A DNA stretch of 64,000 bases from Streptomyces reniochalinae. Lineage in GTDB: Bacteria > Actinomycetota > Actinomycetes > Streptomycetales > Streptomycetaceae. Below, piece after piece: positions 16,472 to 25,332 of the stretch (its first letter is position 1; the number at the start of each line of letters is the position of its first letter). The DNA is taken from NCBI RefSeq assembly GCF_003323735.1, contig NZ_QOIM01000038.1:1-64000 (forward strand). The letters run 5' to 3'. The notes under the pieces are model-generated. The model did no database searches, had not been told where the DNA came from, and saw only the letters and a list, made by a program, of their open reading frames with translations. The position numbers and the translations under genes were made by a program.

Positions 16472-16987
16472 TCACTCGTGCGGGGACCAGAAGTGGGTGA
16501 GCTCCGCGCCGCCCGCCTCCAGGGACTTCCAGGAGCCGGTGAACCGCAGGACGGCGACGGCCGCCGTGGGAAACCCGCGCGCCATCCGCTCCTGCGCGTC
16601 GTGGTCGGCGCTCCCGGCGAGTACGTCGGCGACGGACTGCATGCCCGGGTTGTGGCCGATAATCAGCAAGTCCCGCACCTCGTCGGCGACTTCGTTCGCG
16701 ACCTCGATGATCGCCCCGGGCGGCGCGTCGTACAGCCGCTCCTCGTAGACCGTTTTGGGGCGCTGCGGAAGGTGGGAGACGACCAGTTTCCACGTCTCGC
16801 GCGTGCGGGTCGCCGTCGAGCAGAGGGTCAGTTGCGGGGTGATGCCCTGACCGGCGAGCCACTCGCCCGCCGCGGGGGCGTCCAGGCGGCCGCGCTCGGC
16901 GAGGGGCCGCTCGTGGTCCGCCACCTGGGGCCAGTCCGCCTTGGCGTGCCGGAGAAGGACGATCTTGCGGGGCACATCGACGCTCAT
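16472..16987 (-). CDS. SixA-type histidine phosphatase
   Basis: 171-aa phosphoglycerate-mutase-fold phosphatase. RHG-type motif LLRHAKADWP (residues 12-21) with the catalytic His, second-half LLIIGHNPGMQSVADVL with the proton-donor-side His, and STATRTRETW. SixA removes phosphate from phosphohistidine in phosphorelay proteins in E. coli; the actinobacterial substrate is not known. ATG at 16987 (MSVDVPRKIVLLRHA) is chosen; the longer frame to 17131 is unlike the family. Confidence 0.9.
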   Translation of the reverse strand: MSVDVPRKIVLLRHAKADWPQVADHERPLAERGRLDAPAAGEWLAGQGITPQLTLCSTATRTRETWKLVVSHLPQRPKTVYEERLYDAPPGAIIEVANEVADEVRDLLIIGHNPGMQSVADVLAGSADHDAQERMARGFPTAAVAVLRFTGSWKSLEAGGAELTHFWSPHE

Positions 16988-17134
16988 GTTTCCCAGCTTC
17001 GCACGAAACGCGGTGCCGGGCGCATGGTGTTGGACGGTTCGTCCCGGGGTGGGTGACGGACGGTGATGACATCCCACTGGACGTTCCACCGCACCTGTGG
17101 AGCACCGTGCGGGCCGCGGCTGACCGGCCACGGG

Positions 17135-17359
17135 TCAGCCGGGCAGGCTGCTCCACAGGTGGACGAGGAAGGAGACCAGGGGGCTGTCCGCGGTCTGTTC
17201 GGCGGCGTCCGCCCGCCCGGCGCCGACCAGCAGGACGAGCAGCAGCGCGAAGCCGAGCGCCGGGAGCACGGCCCCCCACCACGGCAGCCTCGTCTGTACG
17301 GCACGCGCTGATGGGCGCGTCCGGCTTCCGTCTGTCATGCCGTGCGCGGGGGCCGTCAT
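17135..17359 (-). CDS. Small single-pass membrane protein, unknown
   Basis: 74-aa protein with one hydrophobic helix, AVLPALGFALLLVLLVGAG (about residues 30-48), followed by a short acidic tail ending HLWSSLPG. A GGAGG 8 nt before the ATG at 17359 supports a real gene; a second ATG lies at 17338. No family recognised. The segment could also be an uncleaved or cleaved signal sequence (AGRADA then AEQ). Confidence 0.55.
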   Translation of the reverse strand: MTAPAHGMTDGSRTRPSARAVQTRLPWWGAVLPALGFALLLVLLVGAGRADAAEQTADSPLVSFLVHLWSSLPG

Positions 17360-17564
17360 GGGGCTCGCCTCCGGGTTCCTCTGCCGCGTTCCGTCGCTGT
17401 GCTGCGACGGTACGGAGCTTCGGGGGGCCGCCCCATCCGGTGAGCCACCCAGTTACCCCTGAAGCCAGCCCCCTAGGGGATGGGGGGCTGGGTACACCCC
17501 TGCTCGGCGAAAGCCCGACATCGGCACGGTGGGCCTGGGCCGGGCCCCTGACCCGGGCCCCGGG

Positions 17565-17681
17565 TCAGGGCGAGGCGATGCTGGCGATGACCCCGATGAC
17601 GACCGTGACGGCGATCATCGCGCCGAAGATCATCAGCAGCTTCTTCTGCGGTTTGGGGGGATGCGGTTCGAGGACTGGCAT
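17565..17681 (-). CDS. SGM_5486-type small transporter-associated membrane protein
   Basis: A 38-aa protein too short for routine gene finders. It starts MPVLEPHPPKPQKKLLMIFG and continues as one hydrophobic helix (MIAVTVVIGVIASIASP). It lies 17 nt after the transporter gene on the same strand. I recognise the pattern as the small membrane partner that commonly follows CynX/NimT-type transporters in Streptomyces; its role is not known. The proline-rich, dibasic head probably faces the cytosol. Confidence 0.75.
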   Translation of the reverse strand: MPVLEPHPPKPQKKLLMIFGAMIAVTVVIGVIASIASP

Positions 17682-17698
17682 GTGTGCCAGTGTCCCAC

Positions 17699-19219
17699 TC
17701 AGCGTCCGTCCTCGATGACGCGGTCCCTGCCCGCCAGCAGCCCCGAGGCCATCTGCGCGACCATCAGCACCGCCATCAGTACCAGGGGCATCCGCCAGTC
17801 GCCGCTCAGATCGTGCAGGGAGCCGACCAGCAGCGGTCCCGGTATGGAGAGCAGGTAGCCGGTGCTCTGCGCGAAGGCGGAGAGCTTGACCACGCCCGCG
17901 CTGGACCGCGACCGCATACCGATCATGGTGAGCGCCAGCGGGAACGCGCAGTTGGAGACGCCGAGGACCAGCGACCACACCCACGCCCCCGAGGCGGGGG
18001 CCAGCCACAGGCCCGCGTACGCGATCAGGCCGCAGACACCGAGGGCCAGCACCAGCGGGCCCTGGTGCCGCATCCGGGCGGCCATCTTCGGCAGGACGAA
18101 GGAGAGGGGGATGCCCATGCCCATCGTCACCGCGAGCATGGCACCGGCGGCGGAGGCGGAGACCCCGGCGTCGCGGAAGATCTGCGGCAGCCACCCCATC
18201 GTGATGTAGGCGGCGGAGGCCTGGAGCCCGAAGAAGACGCCGAGCCACCAGGCGGTGGGCGACTTGGCGATGCGCAGCGCGGGCGCCTTCCCCGCGGGGG
18301 CTCCGGTGCCGGCCTCGCTCGCGGGGCGGCGTCCGGCAGCGGGCGGCGCCTCGGCCTTCGACGCGCGCCCCGCGCTGCGGCGCGCACGCCCCTCGCCCTC
18401 GCGACGCTCCTCGGCCTCCCGGCGCGCCTCGGCCTCCCGGCGCGCTTCCCCCTCGACGGTCTCCTCGGGGACGGCTTCCTGTTCGGCCCGCGGCTCGGGG
18501 CCCCGGGCCGAACGGTCACGGGTGATCAGGAGCCACGGAATGACGGCGAGGGCGCCGAGCACCGCCCAGGCGCCCAGCCCGGCGCGCCAGCTGCCGCCGA
18601 GGGCGTCCGTCAGCGGCACGGTGACGGCGGCGGCCGCCGATGTCCCCATGGACAGCGCCATGGAGTACAGCCCCGTCATGGAGCCGACGCGGTCGGGGAA
18701 CCAGTGCTTGACGACGACCGGCATCAGCACGTTGCTCACCGCGATACCCGCCAGGGCGAGCGCCGTGGCCGCGAGGAACGTACCGGTGCCGCCGGCGAAA
18801 GGCCGCAGCGCGAGCCCGAGGGTGACCGCGACCATGCCGGCCAGCACGACCGCGGCCGGACCGCGGCGGCGGGCCAGCCGGGGCGCGAGGCCGCCGAAGA
18901 TCGCGAAGCAGAGCGGCGGTACGGAGGTGAGCAGCCCGGCGACGGCGCCGTTCATGTGCAGCGCGTCGCGGATCTCCTCCAGGAGCGGGCCGAGCCCGGA
19001 GATGGCGGGACGCAGGTTGAGCGCCGCGATGACGAGCCCGACGGCGACGAGCCGGAGCATCCAGCGGGACGCCACGGGAGCGGAGCCGCCGGGGTCGGGG
19101 GGCGGCGCCGGGGCGTCGGCGGTGCGTGCCGCGTCGGGACGCTCGCGTACGCCGGTGGTGGCGGGTCCGTGGTCGGGCTCGTGCGGGGGATTCCTGCGGT
19201 CGTCGTCTGCCATGGCCAT
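17699..19219 (-). CDS. CynX/NimT-family MFS transporter
   Basis: 506-aa, 12-helix major-facilitator protein. The first helix carries VIAALNLRPAISGLGPLLEE, the signature of cyanate/2-nitroimidazole-type permeases. The central loop after helix 6 is unusually long (about 95 residues) and charged, with EARREAEARREAEERREGEG-type repeats. The substrate is unknown. The likely start is ATG at 19219, because TATGAT ends 7 nt upstream (leaderless); ATGs at 19231 and 19213 are alternatives. Divergent from a GntR regulator that may control it. Confidence 0.9.
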   Translation of the reverse strand: MAMADDDRRNPPHEPDHGPATTGVRERPDAARTADAPAPPPDPGGSAPVASRWMLRLVAVGLVIAALNLRPAISGLGPLLEEIRDALHMNGAVAGLLTSVPPLCFAIFGGLAPRLARRRGPAAVVLAGMVAVTLGLALRPFAGGTGTFLAATALALAGIAVSNVLMPVVVKHWFPDRVGSMTGLYSMALSMGTSAAAAVTVPLTDALGGSWRAGLGAWAVLGALAVIPWLLITRDRSARGPEPRAEQEAVPEETVEGEARREAEARREAEERREGEGRARRSAGRASKAEAPPAAGRRPASEAGTGAPAGKAPALRIAKSPTAWWLGVFFGLQASAAYITMGWLPQIFRDAGVSASAAGAMLAVTMGMGIPLSFVLPKMAARMRHQGPLVLALGVCGLIAYAGLWLAPASGAWVWSLVLGVSNCAFPLALTMIGMRSRSSAGVVKLSAFAQSTGYLLSIPGPLLVGSLHDLSGDWRMPLVLMAVLMVAQMASGLLAGRDRVIEDGR

Positions 19220-19242
19220 GAGGCCCATCATAGAATCATGGG
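19207..19242. promoter_or_regulatory. Overlapping divergent leaderless promoters
   Basis: Plus strand: CTGCCA (19207-19212), 18 bp, TAGAAT (19231-19236), then 6 nt to the regulator ATG at 19243. Minus strand: TATGAT (19232-19227), then 7 nt to the transporter ATG at 19219. The two -10 elements overlap, so only one polymerase could initiate at a time. Confidence 0.5.
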
Positions 19243-19965
19243 ATGAATCGCGGCCAATCGCTTCCCCCGTCCCCGTCCCGCGGCTCGGCTCCCCCGCTGT
19301 CCGCGCCCCAGCGAGCGCCGCTGGCCGACCAGGTGATCGCCACGCTGCGCCAGCAGATCACCTCGGGACAGTGGCCCGTGGGCAGCCGCATCCCGACCGA
19401 GCCGGAGCTGGTCGAGCAGCTGGGCGTGGCCCGCAACACCGTGCGCGAGGCGGTACGGGCCCTCGCCCACAACGGCCTGCTCGACATCAGGCAGGGCTCG
19501 GGCACCTACGTGCTGGCCACCAGCGAGCTGGCGGGCGTGATGCACCGGCGCTTCGCGGGAACCGACTTGCGAAACGTGGCCGAGCTGCGCTCCGCACTGG
19601 AGACGGCGGGCGCCAGGCTGGCGGCGCGGCGGCGCACGGACGCGGACCTGGCGCAGCTCGACGGGCTGCTGGCCCGCCGGGAGGCGGCGTGGGAGTCGGG
19701 CGAGGTCGAACGCTTCATCGACACGGATCAGAGCCTGCACATGGGCGTCGTCGCGGCCTCGCACAACGAGGTCTTCACCGCGCTGTACGCGGACCTCGCC
19801 GAGGTGCTGCGCGCCTTCCTGCGGCACGACGTGGGCAAGACGCTGCGCCCCGAGGGCTACATGGACCACTCACGGCTGCTGGAAGCCATCCGCGCACAGG
19901 ACGCGGAGGCCGCCTCCCACGAGGCGGCCTCCCACACGGCGGAGTGGAGCCGCGGGGCGCTGTAG
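19243..19965 (+). CDS. FadR-subfamily GntR transcriptional regulator
   Basis: 240-aa regulator. N-terminal winged helix (about residues 25-95): LADQVIATLRQQITSGQWPV, then IPTEPELVEQLGVARNTVRE and GLLDIRQGSGTYV. The C-terminal FCD ligand domain (about 105-225) has the metal-site pattern ELRSALETAGARLAARR, FIDTDQSLHMGVVAASHNEV and DHSRLLEAIRAQD. It starts only 23 bp from the divergent transporter and probably regulates both from the shared promoter. The inducer is unknown. Confidence 0.9.
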   Translation: MNRGQSLPPSPSRGSAPPLSAPQRAPLADQVIATLRQQITSGQWPVGSRIPTEPELVEQLGVARNTVREAVRALAHNGLLDIRQGSGTYVLATSELAGVMHRRFAGTDLRNVAELRSALETAGARLAARRRTDADLAQLDGLLARREAAWESGEVERFIDTDQSLHMGVVAASHNEVFTALYADLAEVLRAFLRHDVGKTLRPEGYMDHSRLLEAIRAQDAEAASHEAASHTAEWSRGAL

Positions 19966-19990
19966 CACCCCCGCGGCCCCGGAGAGGGGG

Positions 19991-20761
19991 TCAGGCCCCC
20001 ATCATGTGCACCCCTCCGTCGACGTGCACGATCTCGCCGGTGGTCCGCGGGAAGAAGTCCGACAGCAGGGCGGCGACACCGCGTCCGGCCGGCTCCGGGT
20101 CCGACAGCTCCCAGCCGATGGGCGCGCGGTGGTTCCACACGTCGGCCAGTTCCTCGAAGCCCGGGATGGACTTGGCCGCCATGGACTTGATGGGCCCGGC
20201 CGAGACGAGGTTGCAGCGGATGCCCTTGGGGCCCAGGTCGCGCGCGAGGTAGCGGTTGGTGGACTCCAGAGCCGCCTTGGCCACGCCCATCCAGTCGTAC
20301 TTCGGCCAGGCGATCTGCGCGTCGAACGTGAGGCCGACGACCGAGCTGCCCTCGTGCATCAGCGGCAGGCAGGCCATGGTGAGCGACTTGAGGGAGTACG
20401 CCGAGATGTGCACGGCCGTGCTGACGTCCTCCCAGGCGGCGCCGAGGAAGTCGAAGGCGCCCTGCGGGCCGAAGGCGATCGAGTGGACGATGCCGTCCAC
20501 CCGCGCGTCCTCGCCCCAGTGCTCGCGGATCTTGTCAGCGAGCCCGTCCAGGTGCTCCTGGTTGCCGACGTCCAGCTCGATCACGGGCACGGCCTCGGGC
20601 AGCCGCTTGGCGATCCGCTCCACCAGGGAGAGCCGGCCGAAACCGGTGAGGAGGACCTCCGCGCCCTGCTCCTGGGCGACCTTCGCCGCGTGGAAGGCGA
20701 TCGACCCGTCGGTGATGACGCCGGTGACAAGGATGCGCTTGCCCGCCAGGATTCCGCTCAT
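19991..20761 (-). CDS. fabI: Enoyl-ACP reductase, FabI/InhA type
   Basis: 256-aa NADH-dependent enzyme reducing trans-2-enoyl-ACP in the last step of each fatty acid elongation cycle. N-terminal GKRILVTGVITDGSIAFHAA is the FabI/InhA nucleotide-binding variant; the catalytic Tyr and Lys are in FDAQIAWPKYDWMGVAKAAL; FPRTTGEIVHVDGG closes the fold. It begins 4 nt after fabG in the same operon. Related to the isoniazid and triclosan target InhA. Confidence 0.96.
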   Translation of the reverse strand: MSGILAGKRILVTGVITDGSIAFHAAKVAQEQGAEVLLTGFGRLSLVERIAKRLPEAVPVIELDVGNQEHLDGLADKIREHWGEDARVDGIVHSIAFGPQGAFDFLGAAWEDVSTAVHISAYSLKSLTMACLPLMHEGSSVVGLTFDAQIAWPKYDWMGVAKAALESTNRYLARDLGPKGIRCNLVSAGPIKSMAAKSIPGFEELADVWNHRAPIGWELSDPEPAGRGVAALLSDFFPRTTGEIVHVDGGVHMMGA

Positions 20762-20765
20762 TGTT

Positions 20766-21470
20766 TCAGTGACCCATGCCCAATCCGCCGTCGACGGGAA
20801 TGACGGCTCCGGTGATGTACGCGGCCTCGTCGGACGCCAGGAAGCGCACCGAGGAGGCGACCTCGGCCGGTTCGGCGTAACGGCCCAGCGGTACCTGCTT
20901 GACGAAATCGGCTCGCTGCTCGTCGCTCAGCGCGCGGGTCATGTCGGTGTCCACGAACCCGGGAGCGACGACGTTGCAGGTGATGTTGCGGGAGCCCAGC
21001 TCGCGGGAGAGCGAGCGGGCGAAGCCCACCAGACCCGCCTTGGATGCGGCGTAGTTGACCTGCCCGGCCTGCCCCATCAGGCCGACGACCGAGGAGATCA
21101 GCACGATACGGCCCTTACGGGCGCGCAGCATGCCCCGGGAGGCCCGCTTGACCACCCGGAACGCGCCGGTGAGGTTGGTGTCGAGGACGGAGGTGAAGTC
21201 CTCCTCCGACATCCGCAGCAGCAGCTGATCGCGGGTGACGCCCGCGTTGGCGACCAGGACCTCGACCGGTCCCTGCTTCTCCTCGATCTCCTTGTACGCC
21301 TGCTCCACCTGCTCCGGCTCGGTGATGTCGCACTTGACGCCGAGGAAGCCCTCGGGCGGCTCTCCGGAGCGGTAGGTGACGGCGACGTTGTCGCCGCCCT
21401 CGGCGAAGGCACGCGCGATGGCGAGGCCGATGCCGCGGTTCCCTCCGGTCACGAGCACTGAGCGGCTCAC
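20766..21470 (-). CDS. fabG: 3-oxoacyl-ACP reductase FabG
   Basis: 234-aa SDR using NADPH to reduce 3-ketoacyl-ACP. TGGNRGIG (cofactor), NAGVTRDQLLLRM, catalytic Ser in ISSVVGLMGQAGQVNYAASK with Tyr/Lys, and ITGAVIPVDGGLGMGH at the end. GTG at 21470 with AAAGGGTGG upstream is chosen; the frame is open to 21641, but the upstream codons encode an atypical Cys/Arg-rich stretch. First gene of the fabG-fabI pair, as in mycobacterial fabG1-inhA. Confidence 0.95.
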   Translation of the reverse strand: MSRSVLVTGGNRGIGLAIARAFAEGGDNVAVTYRSGEPPEGFLGVKCDITEPEQVEQAYKEIEEKQGPVEVLVANAGVTRDQLLLRMSEEDFTSVLDTNLTGAFRVVKRASRGMLRARKGRIVLISSVVGLMGQAGQVNYAASKAGLVGFARSLSRELGSRNITCNVVAPGFVDTDMTRALSDEQRADFVKQVPLGRYAEPAEVASSVRFLASDEAAYITGAVIPVDGGLGMGH

Positions 21471-21700
21471 GGTGTGACCACCCTTTCTGCTGCTGTCGCT
21501 GTCCAACACGGTCTGTCGCAGACAGAACCTATCCGGCGACGGTGCTCGGCGAGCACGCGGGCACGGACAGGGGCACCGACAGCGACCTGTGGAGTCCCTA
21601 CAGAAACCGCCGCCCGCGCCGGCGGCCGCGGGCACGCGCACCTGCGGCGGCGCATAGACTTCGCCTGACCGTTTTCAGCAACCACCACCAGGACAGTGAC

Positions 21701-23119
21701 GTGACACGCCTCGGCGACTCCGTACAGCGCGCCAGTGAGCTGCTGGCCCAGGACCTCACCTCCGACACCCACGTCGAGCAGCTGCTCGCGGAGACCGGGG
21801 CCCGGCGCTATCTGGACCTGAGCGACCTGACGGGCAAGGAGCAGGCGGAGCTGATCGGGGCGCGCTCCGTGGAGCTGCTGCCCTCGGTCGACAAGCTCGC
21901 CGAGCGGATCGAGGAGCGCGCGGCACAGGGCAGGGGCCTGCACGTCAAGCTGGGCATCGACCCGACGGCGGCCGACGTGCACCTGGGCCACGCGGTGCCG
22001 GTCATCGTGCTGAGCCGCTTCCAGCGGATGGGCCACGACGTCACACTGATCATCGGCGACTTCACGGCCAAGATCGGCGACCCCTCGGGCCGCACGGCCG
22101 AGCGCCCGCCGCTGACCGACGAGGACATCGAGCGGAACCTGTCCGGCTACCAGGAGCAGGTCCGCCCCTTCTTCGACTTCGAGAAGGTGCGCTTCGCCCA
22201 CAACAGCCGCTGGCTCGCCCCCTACACGCTGCCTCAGCTGCTCGGACTCCTGGCGCAGGTGCCGGTCTCCTCGCTGCTCCAGCGCGAGGACTTCCGCAAC
22301 CGGCTCTCGGAGGGCTCGGGCCTGACGATGTCGGAGCTGCTCTACCCGGTCGCCCAGGCCCTCGACTCCGTCGAGCTGGCCTGCGACGTGGAGCTCGGCG
22401 GCGTCGACCAGCTGCTGAACCTCCAGATGGGCCGCCGGGTGATGGAGGCGCACCACCAGCAGCCGCAGCTGGTGGTCACCATGCCGCTGGTCGAGGGCAC
22501 CGACGGCTCCGGCGCCAAGATGTCCAAGTCCAAGGGCAACTACGTCGGGCTGGGCAGCACCCCCGACGAGGTGTTCGGCAAGATCATGTCGATCCCCGAC
22601 CGGCTGATGGTGCCCTACCTGCGGGCCTGGACGGAGTGGACGGACCCGGAGATCGAGCAGGCCACCGCGCGCATCGAGGCGGGCACGCTGCACCCGATGG
22701 ATCTGAAGAAGATCCTGGCGGGCGAGGTCGTCTCGGCGCTGCACGGCATCGCGGCGGCCATGGCGGCCCGCGCCCACTTCGTCGCCCAGTTCTCCAAGAA
22801 GTCCTTCGCCGACGCCGGGGCGCTGCCCTTCGTCGAGGTCGCCGAACACGGCGCGGAGGGCATCGCCGCGGTGCTCACCAAGGTGCTCGGGTTCACCCCG
22901 AGCGCGTCGGCGGCCCGCCGGATCGCCAAGCAGAACGGGCTGCGGCTCATCGTCGAGAGGGACGGGCGAGAGCAGCAGGCCGTCGTGCTGCCGGAGGCGG
23001 AAGCGCTGCGGCCGCTGGGGGACGTCGTCCGGGAGGCGGTGTCGGCGAGCGGGGACGGCGCGGCCGACGCGGTGTACCTCAAGGCAGGCCGCAAGGTCGC
23101 CGAGGTCCGGGGGCTCTGA
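21701..23119 (+). CDS. tyrS: Tyrosyl-tRNA synthetase, TyrZ-like
   Basis: 472-aa class I aminoacyl-tRNA synthetase. HIGH-type motif HLGH (residues 94-97), GGVDQLLNLQMGRRV and the KMSKS loop KMSKSKG (from residue 273). A C-terminal S4-like domain (about 405-470; SASAARRIAKQNGLRLI, KAGRKVAEVRGL) binds tRNA. The sequence resembles the TyrZ-type branch more than the common TyrS. It has about 60 N-terminal residues before the catalytic core; GTG at 21701 with AGGA upstream is preferred, though a later start is possible. A hairpin follows. Confidence 0.92.
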   Translation: MTRLGDSVQRASELLAQDLTSDTHVEQLLAETGARRYLDLSDLTGKEQAELIGARSVELLPSVDKLAERIEERAAQGRGLHVKLGIDPTAADVHLGHAVPVIVLSRFQRMGHDVTLIIGDFTAKIGDPSGRTAERPPLTDEDIERNLSGYQEQVRPFFDFEKVRFAHNSRWLAPYTLPQLLGLLAQVPVSSLLQREDFRNRLSEGSGLTMSELLYPVAQALDSVELACDVELGGVDQLLNLQMGRRVMEAHHQQPQLVVTMPLVEGTDGSGAKMSKSKGNYVGLGSTPDEVFGKIMSIPDRLMVPYLRAWTEWTDPEIEQATARIEAGTLHPMDLKKILAGEVVSALHGIAAAMAARAHFVAQFSKKSFADAGALPFVEVAEHGAEGIAAVLTKVLGFTPSASAARRIAKQNGLRLIVERDGREQQAVVLPEAEALRPLGDVVREAVSASGDGAADAVYLKAGRKVAEVRGL

Positions 23120-23124
23120 TTCCG

Positions 23125-23151
23125 CCCGGGCGGGCCACGCGCCTGCCCGGG
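23125..23151 (+). terminator. Terminator-like hairpin after tyrS
   Basis: CCCGGGCGGGC (23125-23135) and GCCTGCCCGGG (23141-23151) form an 11-bp stem with one mismatch and a 5-nt loop, beginning 6 nt after the stop codon. Confidence 0.6.
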
Positions 23152-23339
23152 CCGTGCCCGTCAGGGGCCGGCTCCGCCCGGTCGCTCTCCGTGCACCGTC
23201 GAGTCCTCCGCACCTCGTTCGTCGTAGGGCGACCGGTCGTCCGGGCCCCACGCCCCGGTCTCGTTCCTGACGCATCCGGGGCGTACCGTGGACATATCCG
23301 GATCTCCCGGTACGGCCGCGGAGAACGGTAGGTGAGCAG

Positions 23340-23729
23340 GTGGTGGGACTGATGCGGAAGCAGCACCAGGCTGAGGTGTTCCGGATCACCGGGGCCCGGA
23401 CAGGTCTCCAGGAGGACGTGCGCGGAAGACAGCGCCGCTATGTGATCTCGATGCTGTTGCGCACGGTCGCCGTGCTCGCCGCCGTGCTGCTGTGGGACGT
23501 GGAACGGCCGCTGGCCATCGTGGCGCTGGTCCTCGGCGGGGTGCTCCCCTACGTGGCGGTGGTGATCGCCAACGCCGGACGGGAGAACGCGCCTTCGGCG
23601 CCGTCCACGTTCGTGCCCGAGCCCCAGCACCACGTACTGGAGGGCTCGCACGTGACCAAAGCGGAGGGAAACGCCCCTTCGGACGAGGCCGGACAGGCGG
23701 CGAACGAGAGCGCCGACAAACGCAGTTGA
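23340..23729 (+). CDS. DUF3099 small membrane protein
   Basis: 129-aa actinobacterial protein. Short basic N-terminus, RITGARTGLQEDVRGRQRRY, then two membrane helices (YVISMLLRTVAVLAAVLLW and LAIVALVLGGVLPYVAVVIA) characteristic of DUF3099, and a polar tail. Function unknown. AGGTGAG lies just upstream; GTG at 23340 or 23343 or the ATG at 23352 could each be the start. Confidence 0.85.
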   Translation: MVGLMRKQHQAEVFRITGARTGLQEDVRGRQRRYVISMLLRTVAVLAAVLLWDVERPLAIVALVLGGVLPYVAVVIANAGRENAPSAPSTFVPEPQHHVLEGSHVTKAEGNAPSDEAGQAANESADKRS

Positions 23730-23921
23730 GGCCGCGCCGGACGCGAAGCTCAGGAAAACCTCAGATCAATCTTGCGGTTCCGGTGCACTGCGACCGCCCC
23801 CGCATGCCATACTTCTTGTGCGCTCCGCATCCCCCGTCGGAGCGATGGACCGACGCCGGGCGGCTCCCCCCGTGGCTGCCCGGCGTCGCTTAATGTCCGG
23901 GCCGTGGTGGAAGATGGACGC

Positions 23922-24176
23922 GTGATCCCTTCCGCCTCCCCCTCAGCCGACGGGCCCGACACCCCGATCTGCTCCGCGAAAGGCTGCCGCGCGGCGGCCG
24001 TATGGGTGCTCGCCTGGAACAACCCCAAGCTGCACACGCCCGAACGGCGCAAGACCTGGCTGGCCTGCGAGGAACACCGCGAGTACCTGGCGAAGTTCCT
24101 CGGCGTACGCGGCTTCCTCAAGGACACCGTGGCGCTCAGCGAATGGGAGCCGACCGACGGCGAACAGCGGTCCTAG
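23922..24176 (+). CDS. Small Cys/His (possible zinc-binding) protein
   Basis: 84-aa protein conserved in appearance but not assigned. CSAKGCRAAAVWVLAWNNPK is followed 15 residues later by ACEEHREYLAKFLGVRGFLK, a CX4C...CX2H arrangement that could bind one zinc. No signal peptide or membrane segment. The start is uncertain: GTG at 23922 gives the compact form, and GTG codons at 23904/23907 are alternatives. It is convergent with moaA and separated from it by a perfect hairpin. Confidence 0.7.
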   Translation: MIPSASPSADGPDTPICSAKGCRAAAVWVLAWNNPKLHTPERRKTWLACEEHREYLAKFLGVRGFLKDTVALSEWEPTDGEQRS

Positions 24177-24193
24177 ACCACGGCGCCCCTTCA

Positions 24194-24220
24194 GGCGCCG
24201 GGGCGCCGGTCCCCGGCGCC
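24194..24220. terminator. Bidirectional terminator hairpin
   Basis: GGCGCCGGGG and CCCCGGCGCC form a perfect 10-bp stem around the loop CGCCGGT, in the gap between two convergent genes. Confidence 0.65.
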
Positions 24221-24246
24221 CCCTCGGCAACGCGTGTGCCGGACTC

Positions 24247-25236
24247 CTAGCCTCCGATGGCGGACATCGGGCGCTGCGGCTGCACGAACGAGGGGTCGTC
24301 GATGCCGGCGCCCGCCTTCTTGCCCCACATCGCCTTCCGCCACAGTTCGGCCACCTCGGCGTCGCTCGCTCCCCCGCGCAGCGCGCCTCGCAGGTCCGAC
24401 TCCTCCGTCGCGAACAGACACGTACGCACCTGGCCGTCGGCGGTCAGCCGCGTACGGTCGCAGGCGCGGCAGAAGGGCCGGGTGACCGAGGCGATGACGC
24501 CGACCCGCTGCGGCCCTCCGTCCACCAGCCAGCGCTCCGCCGGGGCCGAACCGCGCGCGTCCTCACCCTCGGGGGTGAGGGTGAAACGGGTCCGCAGCGC
24601 GGCCAGGATGTCCCCCGCGGTGATCATGCCCTCGCGCTGCCAGCCGTGCTGGGGGTCCAGCGGCATCTGCTCGATGAAGCGCAGCTCGTAGCCCTCCTCC
24701 AGCGCCCAGGCCAGCAGGTCGGGGGCCTCCCCGTCGTTCAGCCCTGGCATCAGCACCGCGTTGACCTTCACCGGCGTCAGACCCGCCGCACGGGCGGCGG
24801 CCAGACCCCGCAGTACGTCCGCGTGGCGCTTACGCCGGGTCATCCGCTGGAAGGTGTCGGGGTCGAGCGTGTCCAGCGAGACGTTGACCCGGTCGAGACC
24901 CGCCTCGCGCAGCGCCGCCGCGGTGCGCTCCAGGCCGATGCCGTTGGTCGTCAGCGACATCCGGGGGCGCTGCTCCAGCTCGGCGCAGCGCGCCACGATA
25001 CCCGCCAGACCGGGGCGCAGCAGGGGCTCGCCGCCCGTGAAGCGGACCTGGGTGACGCCCAGCTGAGCGGTGGCGACGCGGACCAGACGGACGATCTCGT
25101 CGTCGGTGAGCAGCTCGGGCTTCGCGAGCCACTGGAGGCCCTCCTCCGGCATGCAGTACGTACAGCGCAGGTTGCAGCGGTCGGTCAGCGAGACGCGGAG
25201 GTCGGTGGCGGTGCGGCCGTAGGTGTCGAGCAGCAT
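24247..25236 (-). CDS. moaA: GTP 3',8-cyclase MoaA
   Basis: 329-aa radical-SAM enzyme for the first step of molybdenum cofactor synthesis, GTP to 3',8-cyclo-7,8-dihydro-GTP. N-terminal cluster motif CNLRCTYC (C21, C25, C28), SAM-binding VRFTGGEPLLRPG, second cluster CRACDRTRLTADGQVRTC, and the conserved C-terminal Gly-Gly tail. The ATG at 25236 has TACGCT ending 7 nt upstream and no ribosome site, so it is probably leaderless. No other moa gene is nearby. Confidence 0.96.
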   Translation of the reverse strand: MLLDTYGRTATDLRVSLTDRCNLRCTYCMPEEGLQWLAKPELLTDDEIVRLVRVATAQLGVTQVRFTGGEPLLRPGLAGIVARCAELEQRPRMSLTTNGIGLERTAAALREAGLDRVNVSLDTLDPDTFQRMTRRKRHADVLRGLAAARAAGLTPVKVNAVLMPGLNDGEAPDLLAWALEEGYELRFIEQMPLDPQHGWQREGMITAGDILAALRTRFTLTPEGEDARGSAPAERWLVDGGPQRVGVIASVTRPFCRACDRTRLTADGQVRTCLFATEESDLRGALRGGASDAEVAELWRKAMWGKKAGAGIDDPSFVQPQRPMSAIGG

Positions 25237-25332
25237 ACTTCGCAGCGTAAGTCACGTTTGTGCGATCCGACAGCTTCAACTCCCGGCGCCTCGCACCTGC
25301 CAGGGTGTGCGTCTGGCGGGCCTCGCACACGC

